A stretch of 64,000 nucleotides of DNA from NCBI RefSeq assembly GCF_019429535.1, contig NZ_JAHXZM010000006.1, positions 124,001-188,000 of the forward strand, written 5' to 3'. Of this stretch, positions 9,621-17,172 are shown one piece after another (position 1 is the stretch's first letter; each line of letters opens with the position of its first letter). Origin of the DNA: Sphingomonas citricola (GTDB taxonomy: Bacteria > Pseudomonadota > Alphaproteobacteria > Sphingomonadales > Sphingomonadaceae). The notes under the pieces were generated by a model. It was given only the letters and a program-made list of their open reading frames with translations. It made no database searches and had not been told where the DNA came from. The position numbers and the translations under genes were made by a program.

Positions 9621-10622
9621 TCACAAGGCGGCGATCGCCTCGGCGAGCGGGCGGATGTCGTCGGCGCGCTGGTCCCATGAGACGACCAGCCGCGCCTCGC
9701 CGACGCCCCAGTCATAGAAATCGAACCCCTTCGCGCGCAGGCCCGCCGCCTCGTCGGCGTTAACGCGCAGGAATACCTCGTTGCCGTCGACCGGGTGGAT
9801 CAACCGCTCGCCTGCGGCCTGCGCGATCATTCGCGCGCCGTCGTTGCTCGCGCGCGCGCAGTCGAGCCACAGGTCGTGGTCGAGCATCGCGAGGATCTGC
9901 GCGGCGAGATAGCGGCCCTTCGACAGCAGCAGCCCCGCGCGCTTGCGGCGGAACACGGTCGCATCGGCAAGTTCGGGGCGGAAGAAGACCAGCGCCTCGG
10001 CGTTCATCCCGCCGTTCTTTACGAACCCGAACGACAGCACGTCGACCCCGCCGCGCCACGTGAGATCAGCGGGGCTCGCACCCGTCGCGACCACCGCGTT
10101 GGCGAAACGCGCGCCGTCCACGTGGAAGTGCAGGCCCCGCGCGCGCGCCACCGCGCCGATCGCGGCGACCTCCGCGGCGGTGTAGGCGCGGCCGTACTCG
10201 GTCTGGTTGGTGATCGAGATCGCGCTCGGTACCTGTTGGTGGATGTCGTAGCGCTGGACGCTCAGCACGGCCTCCAGCGTCTCGGGCGTCACCTTCGCGC
10301 CGTCGCCGTCGGCGAGCAGCAGCTTCGCACCGTGGGTGTAGAATTCGGGTGCGCCGCATTCGTCATTCTGGATGTGCGCGTCGCGGTGGCAGACGACCGA
10401 GCCGTGCGGCGGGCAGATCGCGGCGAGCGCGAGGCAATTGGCCGCGGTCCCGCTCGGCACCCAGAAGGCGCGGACCTCGGTCTCAAACGTTTCTGACAAA
10501 CGCGCGTCGAGCTGTTTCGACCAGCGGTCGCCGTCGTACGCGGTGTCGAGCGTGTCGACCTGAGCCAGCGCACGCATCACGGCGGGGTGAACGGGGGCGG
10601 CGTTGTCGGAGAAGAAGCGCAT
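9621..10622 (-). CDS. ltaE: Low-specificity threonine aldolase-like PLP enzyme
   Basis: Fold-type I PLP enzyme of the beta-eliminating lyase / L-threonine aldolase family, which cleaves threonine or allo-threonine to glycine and acetaldehyde. The start at 10622 gives MRFFSDN, the typical N terminus, and 333 residues. Visible features are the PSGTAAN block that binds the PLP phosphate, the H-D-A-H segment after it, the HVDGARFANA strand carrying the PLP-pyridine aspartate, and FVKNGG with the Schiff-base lysine. The C-terminal VSWDQ segment is also family-like. A TTG/ATG region further upstream at 10658 extends the frame, but those residues do not fit the family start. Cytoplasmic; no operon partner beyond the co-directional antiporter gene upstream. 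Confidence 0.9.
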   Translation of the reverse strand: MRFFSDNAAPVHPAVMRALAQVDTLDTAYDGDRWSKQLDARLSETFETEVRAFWVPSGTAANCLALAAICPPHGSVVCHRDAHIQNDECGAPEFYTHGAKLLLADGDGAKVTPETLEAVLSVQRYDIHQQVPSAISITNQTEYGRAYTAAEVAAIGAVARARGLHFHVDGARFANAVVATGASPADLTWRGGVDVLSFGFVKNGGMNAEALVFFRPELADATVFRRKRAGLLLSKGRYLAAQILAMLDHDLWLDCARASNDGARMIAQAAGERLIHPVDGNEVFLRVNADEAAGLRAKGFDFYDWGVGEARLVVSWDQRADDIRPLAEAIAAL

Positions 10623-10664
10623 GATCAGCGCCTTGGGTCGCGTACGCGCGCAGGTCAACCGGCC

Positions 10665-11726
10665 TCAGCCGTGCGTCGCGATCGCGAACAGTCCGGCCAC
10701 GCCCAGTGCATAAAGAACGAGCACCGCGAGCGAATCAACGCCCATTCGCCACACCAGCCGGCGCGGTCGGAAAATCAGCCCGGCGGCGTAGACGCAGGTC
10801 AGCAGGATGCCGAGCCCGGCGAGGTAGATGTCGCTCGCCTGCGCGCTTGGCAGCACCGCCTTGCCCGACACCACCACCGCGAGCAGGAAGAGCACGGGCA
10901 GGAAGGCGTTGCCGCCGAAGATGTCGCTGATCGCGAGCTGGTAATCCTTCATCCTGACCGACGTGATGCCCGTCGAGAGTTCGGGCAGCGATGTCGCGGC
11001 AGCGAGCACCGTCGCGCCGAACAGCACGCCCGACAGCCCGATATGGTCGGCGATCGCGTCGCCGCTGCGTTCGAGCAGCACGCCCGCGACCAGCGTGGCG
11101 AGCGCGGCCGCGCCGAACACCCAGAAGACGCGGCCGGTGTGTGCAGCCCCGGCATCCTTCTTTTCCTGCGAGTGGCCCTTTGGCTCTTCCTGCGTGTCGG
11201 GCGCGTCGCCCGCGCTATCGTGCCACGGTAGCCCACGGCTGGCGCGGCTCGAGAGCCACAGTCCGCCCAGCCACAAGGCGGCAATCGCGAGCGCGCCGGG
11301 GGTTACCCGGAATGCGATCAGGTCGCCGGGCAATTGCGTCGCCATGATCGCGACGATTAACACCGCGACGACCAGCACTGCCTCGATCACCAGACTGAGG
11401 CTCGCGGCGCGATAGGTGAGCGCGGCGCGCTCCTTCATCGCCATGTCCATGAAGACGAGCACCACCGTCTGGATCGCGATCCCGCCCAGGATGTTGCCGA
11501 CCGCGACCCCGATGTTGCCGCTGGCCGCCGCGCTGACGGTGATCGCGATCTCGGGCAGGTTGGTCGCAACCGCGAGCACGACGATCCCGCCCAGCGCCTT
11601 GCCGAGATGCAGCCGCGTGGCAAGGACATCGGTCGTGTCGGCCAGTTTGACCCCCGCGACCCAGATAACGCCCGCCGACGCGGCGAAGATCAGGAGCAGG
11701 ATCGGGAGTGATGCGTGCGCGAACAT
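10665..11726 (-). CDS. Sodium/calcium exchanger family (CaCA) cation antiporter
   Basis: Integral membrane antiporter of 353 residues with about ten hydrophobic helices in two inverted halves. The two alpha-repeats are recognisable: ATNLPEIAITVSAAASGNIGVAVGN-like in the first half and ATSLPELSTGI with the SDIFGGNA segment in the second, where acidic and polar residues coordinate the cation in the CaCA superfamily. A charged loop rich in Asp/Glu/Lys/Ser separates the halves. The gene lies 43 bp upstream of the threonine aldolase-like gene in the same direction. Ion specificity (Ca2+, Na+, K+ or another) cannot be assigned. Confidence 0.88.
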   Translation of the reverse strand: MFAHASLPILLLIFAASAGVIWVAGVKLADTTDVLATRLHLGKALGGIVVLAVATNLPEIAITVSAAASGNIGVAVGNILGGIAIQTVVLVFMDMAMKERAALTYRAASLSLVIEAVLVVAVLIVAIMATQLPGDLIAFRVTPGALAIAALWLGGLWLSSRASRGLPWHDSAGDAPDTQEEPKGHSQEKKDAGAAHTGRVFWVFGAAALATLVAGVLLERSGDAIADHIGLSGVLFGATVLAAATSLPELSTGITSVRMKDYQLAISDIFGGNAFLPVLFLLAVVVSGKAVLPSAQASDIYLAGLGILLTCVYAAGLIFRPRRLVWRMGVDSLAVLVLYALGVAGLFAIATHG

Positions 11727-11850
11727 GGATGCCCCTTCGTCGGCCGCGACCGCTACGGCGGACGGGTAACGTGCGGGCCTGCATCAAGGTTCGTGCACGT
11801 CGCCGATCTGACGATGTCGACGCTATAAGCGTCGTTCGTCCTGACGCTGT

Positions 11851-14010
11851 CTATTCCTCGCCGCCGTCCTGGTCGTCGTTGCCGCGGCGATCCTCGCGCG
11901 GGGGTGGCGGCGGGCCGCGGTCGCGCGGGCCGACGATCAGCGAGCCGTCGTCCGACTGGCGGATGTCGACGCCGAGATCGCGCAGGCGGTCGGCGGTCTG
12001 GTCGACCGCGCCGCCGATCAGGTCGCCGACGGGATCGCCGTTGCCAATCGCGGCCTCGGGATCGATCGCATTCTCCTCGACCACGACGGGCTTCACGACG
12101 GGCTGGATGTTCAATGCCGACTGCATGAAATTGCGCCAGATCTGCGCGGGGATCCCGCCGCCGTGGAGGCCCGGATTGGGCGAATTGTCGTCGTTGCCGA
12201 CCCACACGCCGACCACCAGATCGCCCGCGAAGCCGATGAACCACGCGTCGCGTCCCGATTGCGAGGTGCCGGTCTTGCCGTAGCCCGGCACCGACAATGC
12301 CGCCTGCCGCCCGGTGCCGCGGATCGAGGAGGAGAGGAGCGACAGCATCGCCGCGCGCTGTTCGTCGGGCATCGTCTTCTGCCCGCCGGTCAGCGACTCG
12401 AACCAGCCCTTGTTGCCCGCGGTTTCGCGCAGGCCGTGCGCCTCGACCGGGTAACGACCGTTGGCGATCCCGGCATAGGCCGCGGTCAGCTCGAGCAGCG
12501 ACACTTCGGAGGTGCCGAGGCCGATGGTCGCCTCGTTCGCGATCGGGGTCGAGATGCCGAGGTCGCGCGCCGCCTTGATCACCTGCCGCACGCCGACCTG
12601 CTGCGTCAGCCGCGCGGCGGCGACGTTCGACGACCGCGCGAACGCGCGCGCGAGCGTGATCTCGCCCAGGTAGCGGTTGTCGTCGTTCTTGGGCTTCCAC
12701 CCCGCGATCTCGACCGGCTCGTCCTCGACGGTCGAGGCGGGGGTCATGCCGGCGCGGATCGCGGCCAGATAGACGAACAGCTTGAAGGTCGAGCCCGGCT
12801 GGCGCTTGGCCTGGGTCGCGCGGTTGAACGGCGAGTCGGCGTAGCTCTTGCCGCCGACCATCGCGACGACTTCGCCGTTCGGGCGCATCGCGACGAGCGC
12901 GGCCTGCGCCTTTTTCAGCCCCGCCTGCCGGATCACGCGCTCTGCGGTCGCCTGCAGCTTGCGGTCGAGCGTGGTCTTGACCTTGGTCTCGTCGCGGATC
13001 TCGCCGGCCTGGTCGCGCGCGCTCGGCAGCACCCAGTCGGCGAAGTACGTGCCGGTGGGGACGCTCTGCGCCGATTTCGCGAGCACGCGCTGCGGTTGCA
13101 CCGCCTGTGCCTCGCGGTGGGTGAGGAAGCCTGCATCCTCCATCGCGCCGATCACCACCGCCTGCCGCTTGCGCGCGCCCTCGAGGTTGCCGGTGGGGGC
13201 GAGGCGGGAGGGCGCCTTCACCAGCCCGGCGAGCATCGCCGCCTGTCCGACGTTCAGGTTCTGCGGGCGGCGGCCGAAATAATGCTGCGAGGCGGCGGTC
13301 AGGCCGTAGACGTTGTCGCCGAAATAGACGTTCGAGAGATAGCGCGACAGGATCTCGTTCTTCGACAGCCACGCCTCGAGCCAGAAAGCGATCGCGACCT
13401 CGCGAATCTTGCGCGCGGCGGTGCGGTCGGAATCGAGGAAGGCGTTCTTCGCGAGCTGCTGTGTGATGGTCGAGCCGCCCTCGCGAACCCCGCCGCCGCG
13501 CATGTTGTGCCACGCAGCGCGCGCGATGCCGCGCGGGTCGACGCCCCAGTGCGAGAAGAAGCGCCGGTCCTCGATCGCGACGAACGCCTCGCGCACGTGC
13601 GGCGGCAGCGTGGACGCATCGACCGGCGCGCCGATGATCGCGCCGCGCCGGGCGATCGGCTGGCCGCTGGCGTCGGTCAGCGTGATCGACGGCGGTGTCG
13701 GCGGCTTCAACGATTGCGACAGGGGCGCGGTGACCGCGAGCCAGATCACCGCGAGGATGAACAGCACGATCCCCGCGGCGGTGCCGCGCACCAGCCACTT
13801 GCCCCAGCGGATGCGGCGGCGGCGGCGCGGCGGCCCGTCGCCGCCGCCGCCTCTGCCACCGTCCCCGCCATATCCCGGCGACGGATCGTCCTGCCACGCG
13901 TCGAACGACGGCAGCGGTTGCGCGGGGGGCGGGGTGGGGCGCCAGGGATCGCGGGGCGCGTCGGCCGGCGCATGATTGTACCGGACGCGGCCTGAGTCGT
14001 ATGGGTCCAT
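11851..14010 (-). CDS. Penicillin-binding protein 1A family, bifunctional transglycosylase/transpeptidase
   Basis: Class A PBP that polymerises and cross-links peptidoglycan at the outer face of the inner membrane (719 residues). Order of parts: a cytoplasmic Pro/Gly-rich and Arg-rich tail, one transmembrane helix near residues 75-95, and a GT51 transglycosylase with EDRRFFSHWGVD and GGSTITQQLAKN motifs. A transpeptidase follows with S407-T-F-K, S460-S-N and K579-T-G-T, the three penicillin-binding motifs. An acidic, disordered C-terminal tail rich in Asp/Arg/Pro ends it. The start is MDPYDSGRVRYN. All catalytic motifs are intact. It is divergent from the YaiI-type gene. Confidence 0.95.
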   Translation of the reverse strand: MDPYDSGRVRYNHAPADAPRDPWRPTPPPAQPLPSFDAWQDDPSPGYGGDGGRGGGGDGPPRRRRRIRWGKWLVRGTAAGIVLFILAVIWLAVTAPLSQSLKPPTPPSITLTDASGQPIARRGAIIGAPVDASTLPPHVREAFVAIEDRRFFSHWGVDPRGIARAAWHNMRGGGVREGGSTITQQLAKNAFLDSDRTAARKIREVAIAFWLEAWLSKNEILSRYLSNVYFGDNVYGLTAASQHYFGRRPQNLNVGQAAMLAGLVKAPSRLAPTGNLEGARKRQAVVIGAMEDAGFLTHREAQAVQPQRVLAKSAQSVPTGTYFADWVLPSARDQAGEIRDETKVKTTLDRKLQATAERVIRQAGLKKAQAALVAMRPNGEVVAMVGGKSYADSPFNRATQAKRQPGSTFKLFVYLAAIRAGMTPASTVEDEPVEIAGWKPKNDDNRYLGEITLARAFARSSNVAAARLTQQVGVRQVIKAARDLGISTPIANEATIGLGTSEVSLLELTAAYAGIANGRYPVEAHGLRETAGNKGWFESLTGGQKTMPDEQRAAMLSLLSSSIRGTGRQAALSVPGYGKTGTSQSGRDAWFIGFAGDLVVGVWVGNDDNSPNPGLHGGGIPAQIWRNFMQSALNIQPVVKPVVVEENAIDPEAAIGNGDPVGDLIGGAVDQTADRLRDLGVDIRQSDDGSLIVGPRDRGPPPPPREDRRGNDDQDGGEE

Positions 14011-14100
14011 GTCTTGTCCGGTGACTTACAACGATATGACACTTGCCGCAAGCCGCGGCGCGATCGGAGGCAATAGCGTGATGTGGAAGCGAGCGGAAGG

Positions 14101-14580
14101 ATGAGCGCGGGCACCGCCGCCGCGGTCACAATCCTGGTCGATGCCGACGCGTGTCCGGTCAAGGAGGAGATCTACCGCGTCGCCTATCGTACCGGCGCGG
14201 GCGTGGTGGTCGTCAGCAACCAGTGGCTGCGCGTACCGGCGCATCCGCAGATCCGCCGCGTCGTGGTGGGTGACGGGTTCGACGCCGCCGACGACTGGAT
14301 CGCGGACGAAGCGAACGCGCGAAGCATCGTCGTGACGAGCGACATCCTTCTCGCCGACCGCTGTTTGAAGAAGGGCGCGAGCGTGCTGGCGCCGACGGGC
14401 AAGCCATTCACCACCGGCTCGATCGGTGGCGCGATCGCGACGCGCGCGATCATGGCGGATCTACGCGCGGGCGGCGATCAATTGGGCGGGCCCGCACCGT
14501 TCGCGGCCGCGGATCGCTCGCGATTTCTGAACGCGCTCGACGCGATGCTGGTGAAGGTGGCGCGCAGCCGCCTCGCGTAA
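14101..14580 (+). CDS. YaiI/YqxD family protein (DUF188)
   Basis: Conserved protein of 159 residues with a PIN-like nucleic-acid-related fold. The N-terminal strand ILVDADACPVK, the VVSNQWLRVP segment, TSDILLADRCL and the LAPTGKPFT motif match the family closely. The ATG at 14101 puts the D-A-D-A-C-P motif near the N terminus, as in other members. A GTG at 14083 is in frame with a GGAGG 12 bases upstream and is a possible alternative. Biochemical role is not established; a nuclease-like function is often assumed from the fold only. Confidence 0.9.
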   Translation: MSAGTAAAVTILVDADACPVKEEIYRVAYRTGAGVVVVSNQWLRVPAHPQIRRVVVGDGFDAADDWIADEANARSIVVTSDILLADRCLKKGASVLAPTGKPFTTGSIGGAIATRAIMADLRAGGDQLGGPAPFAAADRSRFLNALDAMLVKVARSRLA

Positions 14581-14672
14581 CTTTTGTTATCCAAGCGTTG
14601 ACAGTCGATCGCCGGCTGGTCCAGTTTCGCGCCCACGGTGACGCCAGATCGCCGCTGAGAGAGGTGCCGGCG

Positions 14673-15785
14673 ATGGTCCTGACCAAGGGCGACGATTACC
14701 CGATCCACCAGACGGCGGAGCCGGTCGCCTTCGCCGGGACCGACCGCAATTTTTACGATCGCTATTACTTCAACGGCTACGCGCCGGGCATCGGCGACGA
14801 CGGCTTCTTCGCGGTCGCGTTCGGCGTCTACCCGCACATCAATGTCACCGACGCGAGCTTCTGCTGGTTGAAGGGCGGGCGGCAGGTCAACCTCCACGCC
14901 AGCCGCGGGCTCGCGATGGAGCGGATGGACCTGCACGTCGGACCCGTCGCGATTCACGTGGTCGAGCCGCTGCGCGTGCTGCGCGTGACGGTGGAGGCGC
15001 CGGACGAGCGCGTGCGTGCGGAGATCACCTTCACCGGCCGCGCCTTTCCGCTCGAGGAGCCGCGCTTCACGCGCCGCAACGGCCCGCGCACGCTGATGGA
15101 CGTGACGCGGATGACGCAGAACGGCCGCTACACCGGCTGGGTCGAGGTCGACGGCGAACGCCACGACGTGTCGGGCTGGGTCGGCACGCGCGATCGCTCA
15201 TGGGGCGTGCGCCCGATCGGCGCTGCCGACGCGCAGCCCGCCAGCCCCGCGCTGCCTCCGCAATTCTTCTGGCTGTGGAGCCCGTGCGTGATGGACGGCG
15301 GCGACCTGTATTTCCACACCAACGACGACGCGCACGGTGCGGCGTGGAACCGCCGCGCAGTGTTGAAGCCCGAGGGCGGCGCGCAGGGTGACGAGCATCA
15401 CTACGACGCCGCGGCGTTCGAGATCGCGTGGCAGCCCGGGACGCGCCGTGCGCGCACCGCGTCGCTCACCTTGCGCGACGCGCGCGGCGAGACGCGGGTC
15501 GCGTTCGACATCGGCGAGACGTTCATGATGCTCGGGCTCGGCTACGGTCACCCGCGCTGGGGGCACGGCATCAGCCACGGCGAGGCGCTGACCGTGGAGC
15601 GCGAGGACTTCCGCGCCGACGAACTGGCGCCGATGCAGCCGCACCACCTCCACGTCCAGGCGTCGGTCGGCGTGACGATGACCGAGCCCGACGGCCGTGT
15701 CCGCCGCGGCAAGGGCGTGCTCGAACAGCTCGTGGTCGGCCCGCACGCGCCCTCGGGCTTCACCGGCGTGTTCGATCCGGCATGA
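14673..15785 (+). CDS. Conserved protein of a CoA-catabolic cluster, lipocalin/AttH-like in composition
   Basis: A 370-residue soluble protein rich in beta-strand-like patterns, with no signal peptide. The ATG at 14673 follows GAGAGG by eight bases; a longer frame from 14598 is possible but lacks such a site. Features seen: the NFYDRYYFNGY opening, an RDRSWGVRPIG motif about halfway and the FFWLWSPCVMDGG segment. Similar proteins accompany acyl-CoA genes in sphingomonads and mycobacteria and resemble the hydroxyneurosporene-synthase/AttH group of lipid-binding beta-barrels; I place it there by memory of the motif, not by search. It overlaps the downstream kinase-like gene by ATGA, so it heads the tightly coupled cluster and probably handles the hydrophobic substrate or its CoA ester. 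Confidence 0.7.
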   Translation: MVLTKGDDYPIHQTAEPVAFAGTDRNFYDRYYFNGYAPGIGDDGFFAVAFGVYPHINVTDASFCWLKGGRQVNLHASRGLAMERMDLHVGPVAIHVVEPLRVLRVTVEAPDERVRAEITFTGRAFPLEEPRFTRRNGPRTLMDVTRMTQNGRYTGWVEVDGERHDVSGWVGTRDRSWGVRPIGAADAQPASPALPPQFFWLWSPCVMDGGDLYFHTNDDAHGAAWNRRAVLKPEGGAQGDEHHYDAAAFEIAWQPGTRRARTASLTLRDARGETRVAFDIGETFMMLGLGYGHPRWGHGISHGEALTVEREDFRADELAPMQPHHLHVQASVGVTMTEPDGRVRRGKGVLEQLVVGPHAPSGFTGVFDPA

Positions 15786-16795
15786 CGGGCACCCCGCTCT
15801 CCGCCGACGCGCTCACCGCCTATCTGTCGCGGCTCTGGTCGACGAGCGTCGCGATCGAGGGGCTGGCGCGCATCCCCGGTGGGGCGAGCCGCGAGACCTA
15901 TCGTTTCGACGCGCACGCGGACGGCGAGACGCACCGGCTGATCCTCAGGCGCGATCCGGGTGGCAGCCTGATCGATACCGAGAGCGAGACCGAGTTCCGC
16001 GCCTATCAGAGCGCGGCGGGCGTCGTCCCCGTGCCGCGTGCGGTCGCGCTGGAGCGCGATGGCGCCGAACTCGAGCGGCCGTTCTTCATCATGGAGCGCG
16101 TCGAGGGCGGCGAGGTGGCGAGCCCGTTCACGCGCGCGCCATTCGGCGAGCATGGCGAGCGTCTGGGTGACGCATTCTTCACCGCGCTCGGGCGGCTCGC
16201 CGCGCTCGATCCCGCGGGCACGCCGCTCGCCGCGCATCTGGACGCGCCCGCGCCCGACCGGGCGTGGGAGGTCGCGCTCGATTACTGGGAAGCCGTGCTC
16301 GACGAGGACGAGGCGCAGCCGATGCCGGTGGTGCGCGCCGCGATCCGGCTGCTGCGCCGCGAACCGCCGCCGCCCGCGCAGAAGATCGCGATCGTCCACG
16401 GCGACTATCGCTCGGGCAACGTGATGCACGACGGCGCGGGCGGGATGCTCGCGATGTTCGACTGGGAGATGGCGCATCTGGGCGACCCGCTCGAGGATCT
16501 CGGCTGGGCGCTCGACCCGATCTGGGACCATTTCGAGCCCGGCTCAGTGTGCGGCATGACGTCTCGCGCACGCGCACTGGACACGTGGCAGGCGGCGAGC
16601 GGGCTCGCGGTCGACCCAGACGCGATGCGGTGGTGGTCGCTGTTCAACGCGGTCAAGGGCCGCGCGATCTGGACCTCGGCGTTCGCCGAGTTCGTGGCGG
16701 ACGGGCGCACCGACCCGGTGCTCGGCATCTCGGGCTGGTACACCGCGCGGCGGCAGGACGCGATCATCGCCGCGCAACTGGAGGATTGGCGGTGA
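15782..16795 (+). CDS. Phosphotransferase family protein (APH/ACAD10-like kinase)
   Basis: Aminoglycoside-phosphotransferase-fold protein of 337 residues. It shows the nucleotide-binding ILRRDPGG strand, the FFIMERVEGGEV hinge, the catalytic loop HGDYRSGNVM and the metal-binding FDWEMAHLGDP, all intact. In acyl-CoA gene clusters such proteins are thought to phosphorylate hydroxy-acids or hydroxyacyl-CoAs before elimination, as the ACAD10/11 kinase domain does with 4-hydroxyacyl-CoA. The start ATG overlaps the preceding stop (ATGA), and its own stop overlaps the next start (GTGA), so translation is coupled on both sides. The cellular substrate is unknown. Confidence 0.9.
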   Translation: MTGTPLSADALTAYLSRLWSTSVAIEGLARIPGGASRETYRFDAHADGETHRLILRRDPGGSLIDTESETEFRAYQSAAGVVPVPRAVALERDGAELERPFFIMERVEGGEVASPFTRAPFGEHGERLGDAFFTALGRLAALDPAGTPLAAHLDAPAPDRAWEVALDYWEAVLDEDEAQPMPVVRAAIRLLRREPPPPAQKIAIVHGDYRSGNVMHDGAGGMLAMFDWEMAHLGDPLEDLGWALDPIWDHFEPGSVCGMTSRARALDTWQAASGLAVDPDAMRWWSLFNAVKGRAIWTSAFAEFVADGRTDPVLGISGWYTARRQDAIIAAQLEDWR

Positions 16796-17172
16796 GCGAT
16801 CTGGGCGACGTGCTGACCGGCGCGGGGCTGGTCGGGCTGGGCGCGGGCGCGGCGGCGGCCACGCACGATGCGTACGGCGGCGCGATGATGACGGTCGCGG
16901 GGCTGCTCGCGGTGCTCGGCGCGCAGGAGGCGGACAAGGCGGCGGCGTGGCGGCTGGCTGACATCGCCGCGATGCGCGCGCTTCTGGGTGATGAAGCCCC
17001 CGCGACGGGCGAGGGCCGGACGCTGACGGAGCTCGACGAGGCATGGGCGAGGCTGTCGCGCGCGCTGATCGCGCATCACGTGGGCGTCGCACCGCAAAGC
17101 GAGGAGGACCGTGCGATCCTCGCTTTCTATCGTGAGAGCACCGGGCGGCGCGAACTGGTGTGGCCGCAATGA
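16792..17172 (+). CDS. Hypothetical protein in CoA cluster, 126 residues
   Basis: The small reading frame starts with GTG overlapping the previous stop (GTGA) and ends overlapping the next start (ATGA), which strongly supports it as a real gene. The first 45 residues are Gly/Ala-rich and hydrophobic (LTGAGLVGLGAGAAAATH), the rest helical with charged residues. I do not recognise the family. Proteins of this size beside APH-like kinases and acyl-CoA enzymes occur in sphingomonads, so a role in the same pathway is inferred from position only. Confidence 0.75.
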   Translation: MSDLGDVLTGAGLVGLGAGAAAATHDAYGGAMMTVAGLLAVLGAQEADKAAAWRLADIAAMRALLGDEAPATGEGRTLTELDEAWARLSRALIAHHVGVAPQSEEDRAILAFYRESTGRRELVWPQ